A DNA stretch of 64,000 nt from Hymenobacter sp. GOD-10R (GTDB taxonomy: Bacteria > Bacteroidota > Bacteroidia > Cytophagales > Hymenobacteraceae). The stretch's first letter is position 1. Each line of letters begins with the position of its first letter. The position numbers were made by a program, and so were the translations under genes. Positions 26,097 to 34,898 of the stretch are shown here, piece by piece. The stretch spans positions 3,624,501-3,688,500 of the forward strand of contig NZ_CP141184.1 of the NCBI RefSeq assembly GCF_035609205.1, written 5' to 3'. The notes beneath the pieces are model-generated. The model saw only the letters and a list, made by a program, of their open reading frames with translations, had not been told where the DNA came from and searched no databases.

Positions 26097-26507
26097 ACCT
26101 TATATGCAAGAGCAATTCACGTTCATCTTAGAAATTGATTTTATAACTTTTATTATATATTAATTAACTTTAATGATAATGCATATTAGTGCAAAATGGC
26201 CATAGAATATTATTTTCTCTATTATAAGGTTTATACAAAATCCGGGCAGGTAAATATGTTCGTACATCCTTTCTCAAACAGAGAACAACAGTTCTATTTT
26301 AGGAAAATAAACATGCGATTTTCTCTATTTAATCCGCATTACAGACTTACTCACCTAGAATAGCCGGTAGTTGGTCGAATTGACAGTTAAGAATATAGAT
26401 CAATCAAGTATCTTTGAATCATAATAATAAAACAAACACTTTTCCTTAACCTACTCACATAGGTTTACCCCCCTTTCCTCCGCACTACTTATTTGCACTT
26501 TCTCAAA
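26097..26507. other. AT-rich intergenic region without a gene
   Basis: About 400 bases of markedly AT-rich DNA (for example, a run of ttattatatattaattaact near 26151) separate the divergent Nudix gene and the carboxypeptidase-regulatory-domain gene. No convincing reading frame is seen. A TATCTTTG -7-like element lies at 26409-26416. Confidence 0.7.
26409..26416 (+). promoter_or_regulatory. -7-like promoter element TATCTTTG
   Basis: It matches the Bacteroidota -7 consensus TAnnTTTG exactly, about 90 bases before the next start codon. A -33 TTTG at the standard spacing is not evident, so the assignment is tentative. Confidence 0.45.
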
Positions 26508-27185
26508 ATGAAACTCAAAGCCTCCCCCTTCCACGCAACTACCGGTCAACTTCTCCCTGCTTACCGCGACGCTTATTTGCGCGGGGACCTCTCCAGCAAA
26601 AACACCGAGTTAGTTGACGCTTACATCAAAGCCAACAGCCAGCAAGCCGATGCTACGTTGCGTCGCTTCCATGAACTGAACAGCAAAGGACACGATGTAA
26701 AAGCAGTCGGCTGGGTACAACGTCAATTTGATCTGATCCGCACCGAACCCCAGCGTTTCCGCCAGCGTGCTGCAGCCATGGTAGTAGGTACTGCTCTAGT
26801 AGGTAGCGCTGTGTTTGCTGGCTCTAGCCGCCCTACCACTGAAGCCGCATCTCCCGTTGCCGCACCAATGTCGGCTGCTGAAACCGAAGCTTCTGCCAAG
26901 TTGCTGCGTGTGGCCACCGTACGGGGCCGTATCCTCGACGAAGAAGGCAAGCCACTGGTTGGCGCAACAGTCCTGCAGAAAGGCAGCTTCTACGGCGTGA
27001 GCACCGACTCGAAGGGCGAATACCTACTACGCGTACCTGCCAATCAGCCTGTTACTCTGCAATACGGCTACGGTGGCTACGCCGATGAAGAAGTAAAAGT
27101 AAAAGGTGGCACCACCGAGAACATGACCCTAGTACCTCGCGAAAAAGAAGCCAAGACGAAAAAGCACCGTTGGTTCATCTTCTAA
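26508..27185 (+). CDS. membrane protein with carboxypeptidase-regulatory-like domain
   Basis: I do not recognise a named family for the whole protein. Residues 1-85 are soluble and helical. A single hydrophobic helix (about 89-106, AMVVGTALVGSAVFAG) follows, then an Ala/Pro-rich linker, and a carboxypeptidase-regulatory-like beta-sandwich (about 135-215, VRGRILDEEGKPLVGATV). The tail is basic. The layout resembles an anti-sigma-like architecture: cytoplasmic helical part, membrane anchor, periplasmic sensor fold. No sigma factor gene is adjacent. The ATG at 26508 (MKLKASPF) is preferred over a TTG 15 bases upstream. A 26-bp hairpin terminator follows. Confidence 0.8.
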   Translation: MKLKASPFHATTGQLLPAYRDAYLRGDLSSKNTELVDAYIKANSQQADATLRRFHELNSKGHDVKAVGWVQRQFDLIRTEPQRFRQRAAAMVVGTALVGSAVFAGSSRPTTEAASPVAAPMSAAETEASAKLLRVATVRGRILDEEGKPLVGATVLQKGSFYGVSTDSKGEYLLRVPANQPVTLQYGYGGYADEEVKVKGGTTENMTLVPREKEAKTKKHRWFIF

Positions 27186-27230
27186 GCACATGCACTGGCT
27201 GCATCAACTATTCACACACCATAGCTAAGC

Positions 27231-27287
27231 AGGCATAAAGCAGAAGCAGGCGCTGATATCCTCAGCGCCTGCTTCTGCTTTATGCCT
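27231..27287. terminator. bidirectional terminator, 26-bp perfect stem
   Basis: Arms 27231-27256 and 27262-27287 are exact inverted repeats with a five-base loop. It lies between convergent genes and would end both the plus-strand membrane gene and the minus-strand sugar island. It lacks a long T-tract on either strand. Confidence 0.8.
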
Positions 27288-27325
27288 AGCTGCAACTATA
27301 CCGACTACCACAGTGCGCCGTTGAA

Positions 27326-28354
27326 TTAGCCCCGCAGCAAGGGCGCAACCCGCGTACCGAGTAAGTCAATAGCTTCTAACAACTTGGTATGTGGCAGGGT
27401 GGCAACATCCATTTGAAAAGTAACCCGTGTAATTCCTCCCAGCGCCTCACTGTGGCGCTGGATTTTGGCCGCTACTTCTTCCGGGTTGCCCACCAGCAGT
27501 GCGCCGAGCGGCCCTGCTTGCGCGTCAAACTGTCCTCGCGTCACGGGTAGTCCGCCGCGCTCCTTTGCCCGGCTAGTGAACGTGTGCGCGTAACCGGGGA
27601 AGAACTCATCCTTGGCTTGCTGCGTGGTTTCGGCCACGTACCCGAGCGAGTGCAAGCCCACTGGCAACTGATCCGGCGTATAGCCAGCACGCCGGCCCGC
27701 TTCCCGGTAGAGGTCAACTAGCGGCCGAAAGCGATGCGTATCGCCACCAATGATAGCCACCATCAACGGCAAACCTAGCATACCGGCTCGCGCGAAAGAC
27801 TGCGGCGTGCCTCCTACTCCTAACCAAATGGGTAGCGACTGTTGCATGGGCCGCGGGTAGATTCCCTCTCCATGCAGGGCAGGCCGGAACTTGCCTTTCC
27901 ACTGCACCTGCTCCTGCCCCCGAATCGTTAGCAATAGGTCAAGCTTTTCGGTGAACAGGGCATCATAATCGTCGAGGTCGAAACCAAAGAGCGGAAAGGC
28001 TTCGATGGAAGAACCGCGTCCTACAACCATCTCGGCCCGCCCCCGCGAGATAAGATCAAGCGTAGCAAATTGCTGAAACACTCGTACTGGGTCGGCGGCG
28101 CTGAGCACGGTTACGGCGCTAGTCAGCCGAATACGCTCAGTGCGGGCGGCCGCAGCGGCGAGGATGACTGCCGTAGCTGAGTCTAAGTATTCCGGCCGGT
28201 GATGCTCACCAACTCCAAAAACATCGAGCCCTACTTGATCGGCACGCTCAATGCGCTCCAACAGCTGAGCTATAGCTTCTGCGCCGCTAAGGGTAGTACC
28301 AGTTCCGTTATCCAGCAAGGTTGCGGCGGCGAAGCTATCAATTCCAACTTCCAT
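27326..28354 (-). CDS. LLM-class flavin-dependent oxidoreductase
   Basis: This is a luciferase-like monooxygenase-fold protein that would use FMN or F420 on an unknown substrate. Signatures include FGVGEHHRPEYLDS near residues 46-59, LTSAVTVLSAADPVRVFQQFATLD and VGRGSSIEAFPLFGF. The 342-residue length is standard. It is the last co-directional gene before the strong terminator and lies 38 bases after the methyltransferase, so it may be transcribed with the sugar island. The family is usually found alone, so functional membership is uncertain. Confidence 0.9.
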   Translation of the reverse strand: MEVGIDSFAAATLLDNGTGTTLSGAEAIAQLLERIERADQVGLDVFGVGEHHRPEYLDSATAVILAAAAARTERIRLTSAVTVLSAADPVRVFQQFATLDLISRGRAEMVVGRGSSIEAFPLFGFDLDDYDALFTEKLDLLLTIRGQEQVQWKGKFRPALHGEGIYPRPMQQSLPIWLGVGGTPQSFARAGMLGLPLMVAIIGGDTHRFRPLVDLYREAGRRAGYTPDQLPVGLHSLGYVAETTQQAKDEFFPGYAHTFTSRAKERGGLPVTRGQFDAQAGPLGALLVGNPEEVAAKIQRHSEALGGITRVTFQMDVATLPHTKLLEAIDLLGTRVAPLLRG

Positions 28355-28392
28355 AAGACTTCATTTTTTGAGTTATCCCGCCCCGCTAGCTC

Positions 28393-29205
28393 CTACCGGC
28401 TCAAATATCGGTTCTTATTCTTTAGCTTTTGCTGCACGGCCGTTTGCCAGTCGAGCCCCAGGGCAGACAGGTATTCCGACTCGTTCCACTGCTGAGCCTG
28501 ACGCAATGCTTCATCTACCTCGCAGATATACATCTCGTGGCCGGGGCGTTGGGTTACGCGCAACCCGCAGGAGCGCAGCATGGCTTCGATGCAAGCGTGG
28601 TTCGGCGCCCACCAGTTCGTTGGGTCGCCAGCCATCCGCTTTTCAATAAAGGCCATTTTGGGCCAGTGCGGCTCCTGCATCTGCTCCCGTTCATCAATAC
28701 CGAAGTCGAAAGGCGTCTCTTGGGTGTCTTCGCCAGGCATGGTTAAGGTCTGAAAAACCATCATCCGGCGCGTTCTCTGCGACAGAATATCGAGCGACAG
28801 CAGCGGGTACCGCAAGTGATACAGCACACCCATGTACCAGATCAGGTCGAACTGCTGGTCGAGACGCGCCACGTCGTAGACTTGCATCTGTTGCAACGTA
28901 ATGCGGTCTTCCAAACCTAGCTGGCGAGCTGCCCATTCGGCTTGTCGCAAGTAGTGCGGGTCTACGTCGATGCCGAGTACGTTGGCGCCACGTTTGGCTA
29001 GCTCCAAAGAATAGAAGCCAGCATTGCAGCCCACGTCCAGCACGTTCCAGCCGGTGAGGTCAGCGGGAATGCTATTTTCCAGATCCCGCCATTTAAAGGA
29101 AGGGAAATCACCTAGGGCGTGGTTAGGAGCGGTCTGCACGCCGCCGGGCAGGTGCAGGTTGTGAAACCAAGGACCTAGCTGTTGTATCTCTTCTTGAATG
29201 TTCAT
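28393..29205 (-). CDS. SAM-dependent methyltransferase, TIGR04290-like
   Basis: It is a class I methyltransferase: motif I VLDVGCNAGFYSLELAKRG near residues 55-73, the acidic GIDVDPHYL, and motif IV FDLIWYMGVLYHL. The beginning (LGPWFHNLHLPGGVQTAP) and WWAPNHACIEAMLRSCG later fit, from memory, the family catalogued as TIGR04290 (Rta_06860 type). It probably methylates the sugar or glycolipid made by the adjacent glycosyltransferases (inference). It lies 60 bases downstream of a CgeB-like gene in the same direction. Confidence 0.88.
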   Translation of the reverse strand: MNIQEEIQQLGPWFHNLHLPGGVQTAPNHALGDFPSFKWRDLENSIPADLTGWNVLDVGCNAGFYSLELAKRGANVLGIDVDPHYLRQAEWAARQLGLEDRITLQQMQVYDVARLDQQFDLIWYMGVLYHLRYPLLSLDILSQRTRRMMVFQTLTMPGEDTQETPFDFGIDEREQMQEPHWPKMAFIEKRMAGDPTNWWAPNHACIEAMLRSCGLRVTQRPGHEMYICEVDEALRQAQQWNESEYLSALGLDWQTAVQQKLKNKNRYLSR

Positions 29206-29265
29206 AGTATCAGTATTTGACTATCAGCAAGTTTATGCTGGCCGTCTATGCTATACGAAAGACCT

Positions 29266-30330
29266 TTATACGGTCATCAAAGCGCGGGCGTACTGCGTTA
29301 GTTCTTGTGCTCGGTGTGCAGCTGTGTGCTGGGCTAGCACCTTTTGCCGGGCCCGTTCGCCAATGGCTTGCCGCTCGGTTTCGCTCATCTCGCGTAGGTA
29401 GCGCAAGGTGTCGGCCGCCGAGTAAGCGACAAGAATTTCGCTATCAAACGCAAACAGTGAATCCAGCCCATCCCAGTAATCGGAGATAATGGGCGTGCCA
29501 CAGGCGGCGGCTTCAAACAAGCGCACGCTGGGCGAGTAGCCGGCCCGGATCATGTCGGCGCGCGTGATGTTTTGGGTGAAGCGCTGGGCGTTGTAGAACG
29601 CCCGATGGTCGGCCGGGGGCAGGTGGCTAATGTATTCGGTATTGGTGGGCCACTGCACCGAGGCGGGGTACTGCGGCCCGGCCACCACGAAGCCCCCTTC
29701 GGGCCATTGCCGGGCAGCGTCGAGCATGAGCTTTTCGAGGGGCGGCTGACGGTCGTCGGAATACGTACCGAGGTAACCTAGGTCCCACTTGGTTTGCTGT
29801 GGCTCGGGGAAGTACAGCGCGGGGTCGAAGGAGCAGTAAAGGGCGCGCGCCATGGGCGAGCCATACTTTTGCTCCAGCACGTCGAGCGTGGGGCCACCGG
29901 TGAACGACAGGTACAGGTCGTATTGCGGGATGAGGCTTGGGTGTAGGTACTCAAAGTCGCCGCGCTCTAGCTTGGCTAGGGTCACGGGCGTATCGATGTC
30001 GTAGAACGCTTTGATGCCCTGCGCCGTTTGCGCGACCCACTCGCCCACCGGCACGCCCTCTGGCACGTACGAACCAACGATGACCATATCAGCTTCGCGT
30101 ACCGGTTCGGTGAACCTAGCTTTCAGATCGTCGAGCGAGGCGTACAGTTCCGTTTGGCAGTAATCAGGATTAGGTAGGTCGCGGTGGCTGGCATACCACG
30201 GCACGTCGCGCTCCAGAAACAAAACACGGTGGCCGCTACGAGTCAACTCTCGCACTAAGCCCCGAAAAGTAGTCGCGTGCCCATTGCCCCAGCTGGAGGT
30301 AATCGACAAGCCTAAGATTACAATATTCAT
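29266..30330 (-). CDS. CgeB-like glycosyltransferase 1
   Basis: The GT-B fold protein belongs to the CgeB/Glyco_trans_1_2 group: SSWGNGHATTFRGLVREL at the N-terminus (about residues 12-29), then a C-terminal donor-binding region with FTQNITRADMIRAGYSPSVR and FEAAACGTPIISDYWDGL. It is one of three clear paralogues in a row (with 30413-31540 and 31537-32667), all sharing the same C-terminal donor pattern. No signal peptide is present, so it acts in the cytoplasm. Donor and acceptor sugars cannot be inferred. The 82-base gap to the upstream glycosyltransferase is the largest inside this block. Confidence 0.88.
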   Translation of the reverse strand: MNIVILGLSITSSWGNGHATTFRGLVRELTRSGHRVLFLERDVPWYASHRDLPNPDYCQTELYASLDDLKARFTEPVREADMVIVGSYVPEGVPVGEWVAQTAQGIKAFYDIDTPVTLAKLERGDFEYLHPSLIPQYDLYLSFTGGPTLDVLEQKYGSPMARALYCSFDPALYFPEPQQTKWDLGYLGTYSDDRQPPLEKLMLDAARQWPEGGFVVAGPQYPASVQWPTNTEYISHLPPADHRAFYNAQRFTQNITRADMIRAGYSPSVRLFEAAACGTPIISDYWDGLDSLFAFDSEILVAYSAADTLRYLREMSETERQAIGERARQKVLAQHTAAHRAQELTQYARALMTV

Positions 30331-30412
30331 CTTTGGAAAGGACCTAAAAGCTAGGAATCAGCTGCTTGCCATGAAACGTACTGATCACAATAAGCTTTTG
30401 ATTTCTAAGGAA

Positions 30413-31540
30413 CTACTTTTCAGTTGCTGAAGCACCACTTAAAGCTAAACTCTGCTGGTTAACCTTGGTATAGAGCAGCTGCTCTAGCTGTTCAGCGCGA
30501 TGATTATACGTGTGCGCCGACAGCACTTTTTGGTAAGCAGCTTGGCCAATAGCCTTGGCTTGGTCGTCCGTTAGGTCAGCTAGGATAGAAGCCACTTCTG
30601 CCCCACTCTTAGCCACCAATATTTCCTGTTCAGGTTCAAAGAAAAAGTCGATGCCTTCCCAGTAATCGGTGATGATGCAGGCGCCAGCACCAGCTGCTTC
30701 GAACACTCGCGTAGCCGGCGAAAAACCGTAGCGGGCCATGCTTTCGCGGCTGATGTTGAGCACGGCCTTGGGCGTGCAATTGAAGGCGTTATGGTCGTTC
30801 GTATACACGTGGCCGATGTAGGTCACGTTGGGTGCCATGGACTTATCACCCCAGCCGCTCCCGCCGATGATAAAGCGCTTGTCAGGTGTCGCAGCGGCAG
30901 GGTTTAGGAAGAACTCTTCCACCCGGGCTTCCCGGTCGGGCAGCCGGTTGCCGAGGAAAGCTAGGTCGCAAGCAAAGCGCGGCTCGGGTGCTACAGGGTG
31001 GTGCGTGGTGGTATCGAGGGCATTGTAAATAGGCACGCACTTCTGCGCACCTAGGGCTTCGTAGGCCTGAATAACTGGGTCGCCGCCGCCGTAGGTCAAA
31101 ATGAGGTCGTACTGCGGGATGAGCGACAGGAAAGGATCTTGCGCGTTATGATGCACCCGGTCGAGGGTGGCCGGCGCGTCGACGTCCCAGAAAATAACCA
31201 GGCGCTCATCGGTTTTGAGTTTCAGCACTTCACGCTCCAACAACTCATCGAACACGCCTACGCCGCTGGCTTTTACTACGAGGTCGGCGGCTTCGGCTTG
31301 GGCTAGGCAGCGGTGCGCGGCTTCTTCGGTGGCCTCGTACACCACTACTTTGGCGTACTCCGGATCGGGAATGTCGCGGTTTTGCTGCCGGTCGTAAGCG
31401 TCCGGCTCGTAGAAGGTAACTTGGTGGCCGCGCTCATGCAAAGCGCGAATAACGCCCCGGTAGTACGTAGCGGCTCCATTCCAGTAAGCTGACACCAGGC
31501 TAGAGCCAAAGAAAGCAATATTCAGTTTGCGGGGGTTCAT
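30413..31540 (-). CDS. CgeB-like glycosyltransferase 2
   Basis: This is a paralogue of its neighbours. The N-terminus has SLVSAYWNGAATYYRGVIRA, and the C-terminal domain contains LNISRESMARYGFSPATRVF and FEAAGAGACIITDYWEGIDF, where the nucleotide-sugar donor should bind. ALGAQKCVPIYNALD in the middle echoes the first paralogue's CSFDPALY segment. It overlaps the upstream glycosyltransferase gene by four bases (ATGA). The three paralogues have diverged enough to suggest different linkages rather than redundancy. The product is unknown. Confidence 0.88.
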   Translation of the reverse strand: MNPRKLNIAFFGSSLVSAYWNGAATYYRGVIRALHERGHQVTFYEPDAYDRQQNRDIPDPEYAKVVVYEATEEAAHRCLAQAEAADLVVKASGVGVFDELLEREVLKLKTDERLVIFWDVDAPATLDRVHHNAQDPFLSLIPQYDLILTYGGGDPVIQAYEALGAQKCVPIYNALDTTTHHPVAPEPRFACDLAFLGNRLPDREARVEEFFLNPAAATPDKRFIIGGSGWGDKSMAPNVTYIGHVYTNDHNAFNCTPKAVLNISRESMARYGFSPATRVFEAAGAGACIITDYWEGIDFFFEPEQEILVAKSGAEVASILADLTDDQAKAIGQAAYQKVLSAHTYNHRAEQLEQLLYTKVNQQSLALSGASATEK

Positions 31541-32667
31541 ACGACAGCGGGGGTTTGGAGGAAAACTTTAGCTTGGTCGATACCTAGCTCCAGACAGATC
31601 TTTTCTAGCTCGTTCACGCGGTGTGCGCACGTATGACGGCTCAGGATGGTCTGCAAGCCGTGTTGCGCCAATGCAGAAGCTTTGGCATAGTCAGAAAGCA
31701 AGCTTTGCAGCTGTTCTTTCATCTCAGCGCCAGAACGAACCACTAAGAAATCTTCGCCGGGCGTGAACAGGTGTTCGGCATCGTCCCAGGGGGAGGTAAT
31801 CAGCGGAATGCCGCACGCCAGGGCCTCGAAGGGCCGGATGGTCGGGATGCCCGGCAGCGCTTCCACGTAGGGGCGGCGAGGCACGTGCACGGTTACTTTG
31901 TACTTGGCAAACTCTTCGGGGGCCTTATAGTTGGGTAACCAACCGCCGTACTCGATACCCGCATCGGCCAAGGACTTGAGGGCGTGCTCGGGGTAGCGGA
32001 CCCCGTAGATCTTCGCTTTCAGACCTAGCTCCTTCACGGGGTTGATCAGAAACTCGTGCAGCTCGGCGGTGCGCTCTTCGTCGCCCCAATTGCCGACCCA
32101 CACCAGGTCGCCGGCGTAGTCGCCCTGGCGCTCGTGGGGGTAGAATACGCTCGTGTCGGCGGCTTCGTGCCAAGTCCAGGCGCGTTTCGTCCAACCTTCG
32201 CGCAAGTACAGCTCCCGAATCACGTTGCCGAAAGCTAGCACACCATCGTAGTGCGAAAGGTCGTACTTGGCCATGCTTTCGCGCTCCGTTACGGCGCGGT
32301 GGTGCGTGTCGTGGAAGAGCAGCTGGTAGTTGTGGGTGGTGCGGTGCTCCCCTATTCGGCGCACTAGCTCATGGTCGCTCCACTCGTGCACGAGCACCAG
32401 GTCGGCATCTTTCAGCACGGCATCTAGGTCGAGCGTATCGAGCGTGTAGAAGTTGGTGCTGATGGTGGGGTAATACTGCTTGAGCTCGTCGAGCTTTTCT
32501 TCACCGTAGCCCTCAATCAGGTTTTGTAAGCTCCAGCCACCCTGCGGTTCGTACACCTGCACCTGGTGACCATGCTTTTGCAGCTCGTGCACGATGCCAC
32601 GCAGAAAGTGAGCGTTGCCGTGGTTCCAGTCAGAAAGAATGGAGTGGTAGAATAGGGTTATGTTCAT
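31537..32667 (-). CDS. CgeB-like glycosyltransferase 3
   Basis: The N-terminus has ILSDWNHGNAHFLRGIVHEL, the same pattern as the two downstream paralogues. The donor region is VPRRPYVEALPGIPTIRPFE followed by ALACGIPLITSPWDDAEHLF. The middle has LLFHDTHHRAVTERESMAKYD, suggesting an acceptor-domain difference from the other two. Its end overlaps the next gene's start by four bases. No membrane segment is predicted. Cytoplasmic transfer of a sugar residue is likely, but specificity is not known. Confidence 0.88.
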   Translation of the reverse strand: MNITLFYHSILSDWNHGNAHFLRGIVHELQKHGHQVQVYEPQGGWSLQNLIEGYGEEKLDELKQYYPTISTNFYTLDTLDLDAVLKDADLVLVHEWSDHELVRRIGEHRTTHNYQLLFHDTHHRAVTERESMAKYDLSHYDGVLAFGNVIRELYLREGWTKRAWTWHEAADTSVFYPHERQGDYAGDLVWVGNWGDEERTAELHEFLINPVKELGLKAKIYGVRYPEHALKSLADAGIEYGGWLPNYKAPEEFAKYKVTVHVPRRPYVEALPGIPTIRPFEALACGIPLITSPWDDAEHLFTPGEDFLVVRSGAEMKEQLQSLLSDYAKASALAQHGLQTILSRHTCAHRVNELEKICLELGIDQAKVFLQTPAVV

Positions 32668-32692
32668 GGGGAAAGAAGTAGTATTTTGGTTT

Positions 32693-33847
32693 TCACTGAA
32701 CGTTACCTTGCTTGCTTATTGAAGAAGCTAGGTCGGATTCGGTGAAGCTAGGTGAGGCCTCGCCAGCTAGCAGTTGCTGATAAAGGCTGTGATAAGACTG
32801 CGTCATCTGTGCAGCCGTGTAACGTTGGGCACGATGCATCGCCAAACTTGCTAGGTGCTTGCGATAGGCTTCATCTTCAATGAGGTGCCGCAACACCGCT
32901 TGTAGCTCCTGCGCATCTTGCGGGTCAGCGTAAACGGCCGCCTCCCCCCACACTTCCGTTAAGGTAGTGATCCGACCAGCCACCAACGCGCAGCCCGACA
33001 AAGCTGCTTCCAGCAGCGTCAAACCGAAGGGTTCGTACTTGGCCGGCATGACGTAGATGGCAGCACGACCTAGCCATTCAGCAGCTTCTGTAGCGGAAAG
33101 CTTACCGAGGAAATGCACGTTTGGGAGCGGGAGCGTTTCACCTGTCGTAGGGTGCGTAGCGTCGCCGGCGATGTACACGGGCCAGGGCAAGTTGGCCGCA
33201 ATGTTCGCTAGCAAGGAAATATTTTTGGCTTCATCCCACACCCGTCCCATACTCAGGATGAACGGCTCCTTGGTGCCTGTGCAGAAGTGCTGTGGGTCGC
33301 AGCCATTATAGATAACCGACGACTCTCGAAACGGTCCATATAAGGCTTCTGCCTCGGAGAGCAACGCTTTGGTAGGTGCCACCACCCAATCAACTGCACG
33401 CAAACCGCGGCTAATCCACTCCCGGTACGTGTCCCAGCTTGCTGGCGCATCCTCACCTAGCACCGCTCGCCACCACGACAGCACACACGAATGCACCACG
33501 GCTAGCACTGGCTTCTGCCAAGCTAGGTTGCCGTGGGCCATGGCATTGAGATGAATAAGGTCGGGGTTCACCTCGGCAGCTAGGTCGAGCAGCCACTGGC
33601 CAGCGCGAGCCACGTCATCCCACGGATTGTCCATCCATTCAAGCGCGTAGGTGCTTTCATAGAGGGTCAGGTTGTCGATGGCGGCCACTTGCCGGTGCTG
33701 AGCTTCGCTCAGCGGAGCGCCCATTGTGGCGAGAGTGACGTGCGTGCCATAGGGGGCCAGGCCTTTAATCAGCGCCAAAGCGTACGTCCATACGCCGCCA
33801 ACAGTGTCGGCGGTCATAAGGATGCTTCGGGGCAAGGCAGCATTCAT
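32693..33847 (-). CDS. GT4-family glycosyltransferase
   Basis: A retaining GT-B enzyme of the GT4 type. The N-terminal domain starts ILMTADTVGGVWTYALALIKGL (near residues 9-30). The C-terminal domain has FILSMGRVWDEAKN and the donor-site AIYVMPAKYEPFGLTLLEAA, with the E-x7-E pattern. It resembles sucrose/glycogen synthase-like GT4s and is not a CgeB paralogue. It starts one base after the end of the Gfo/Idh/MocA gene, indicating tight operon packing. It could set the first or a distinct linkage in the product. Confidence 0.9.
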   Translation of the reverse strand: MNAALPRSILMTADTVGGVWTYALALIKGLAPYGTHVTLATMGAPLSEAQHRQVAAIDNLTLYESTYALEWMDNPWDDVARAGQWLLDLAAEVNPDLIHLNAMAHGNLAWQKPVLAVVHSCVLSWWRAVLGEDAPASWDTYREWISRGLRAVDWVVAPTKALLSEAEALYGPFRESSVIYNGCDPQHFCTGTKEPFILSMGRVWDEAKNISLLANIAANLPWPVYIAGDATHPTTGETLPLPNVHFLGKLSATEAAEWLGRAAIYVMPAKYEPFGLTLLEAALSGCALVAGRITTLTEVWGEAAVYADPQDAQELQAVLRHLIEDEAYRKHLASLAMHRAQRYTAAQMTQSYHSLYQQLLAGEASPSFTESDLASSISKQGNVQ

Positions 33848-33848
33848 G

Positions 33849-34898
33849 CTAGGCCCGCCCGTAGATCTTGTCCAACACTTCCGCTACGCGCACAAACTCT
33901 TCTGCCTCTTGGCTGTACGTTTCGCCGTTGGCGAGCCGCTCCGCCCACACGGCACCCGCTCGCCCCGACCATTCATCGGGTGGTGAGCTGAGGCGTTCGG
34001 TACGGGTGCTATAGTAACGATCTGCCGCGAAGTCGTAAAAGGAGCCGTTGAGGTTACGGAACGCTACGCCGCCTTGCGTACCGTAGAAGGTGGCGCCAAT
34101 GATGGCTTCTTGGCCAGCCGGCAAATTCCAGGAGCAAGTCAGCTGCACATGCGCGCCGCTAGCCAGCGCGATGCTGGCTATTGCGTAATCCTCAACTTGT
34201 TCAGCCGAATTCGTTAGCGGCTGACCTTTGGAGAACAACGCGCTATTCACATGTTGTACCTGCGGGAAACCCAAGGACCACAATGCTAGGTCGACCAGGT
34301 GTACCCCTAGGTCAACGACACAGCCGCCGCCCGAAAACTTAGGGTCGTAAAACCAAGGCTTATCTGGCCCATAGGCGTTGTGAAATACCAGCTCCACCGC
34401 GTACACCGTGCCTAGCTCGCCCGATTGCACCACGCGGTATACCTCCTGCATGGCCCGGATATGGCGGTACGAAAGATCCACTCCAATCAGCTTATTAGCG
34501 GTGCGGGCCGCTTCCACCACTTCGCGCGTTTCGGCCGCGTTGCGCCCTAGGGGCTTCTGACAAAAAACAGATTTACCAGCCTGTAGCGCTTGTATGCTTT
34601 GCTCGGCGTGTAGCGCACTCGGCGTTGCTATCACGACGCCAGCTAGGTCTGGCTGCGCTAAGATGGCTTCCAACGACTCTACGGCTATTGCGCCTGGAGC
34701 ACTTTGGAGCGCAGCTTCTGTGTTCTCGGGCACCGGATCGGCAACGTAGGCTACATCAGCCAGCCCTTGCGTAGCAATGGCTTCCAAACGGCTACGACCA
34801 ATCCAGCCTACGCCCAGAAAACCTAGCTTCGGCTTATTGGAGGAAGCAGTAGTCGTAAAGTCGAGCTGCGTTTGGTTAGAGGGAGAGTCAGCTGCCAT
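33849..34898 (-). CDS. Gfo/Idh/MocA-family sugar oxidoreductase
   Basis: The N-terminal Rossmann fold has LGFLGVGWIGRSRLEAIA near 25-42, and the expected lysine motif is present as CQKPLGRN (usually EKP). The C-terminal alpha/beta domain includes GGGCVVDLGVHLVDLALW, with the His/Asp pair that contacts sugar substrates. It probably oxidises or reduces a ring hydroxyl in a sugar or nucleotide sugar. Its ATG overlaps the stop codon of the upstream alcohol dehydrogenase-like gene by one base (TAATG). Exact substrate unknown. Confidence 0.9.
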   Translation of the reverse strand: MAADSPSNQTQLDFTTTASSNKPKLGFLGVGWIGRSRLEAIATQGLADVAYVADPVPENTEAALQSAPGAIAVESLEAILAQPDLAGVVIATPSALHAEQSIQALQAGKSVFCQKPLGRNAAETREVVEAARTANKLIGVDLSYRHIRAMQEVYRVVQSGELGTVYAVELVFHNAYGPDKPWFYDPKFSGGGCVVDLGVHLVDLALWSLGFPQVQHVNSALFSKGQPLTNSAEQVEDYAIASIALASGAHVQLTCSWNLPAGQEAIIGATFYGTQGGVAFRNLNGSFYDFAADRYYSTRTERLSSPPDEWSGRAGAVWAERLANGETYSQEAEEFVRVAEVLDKIYGRA

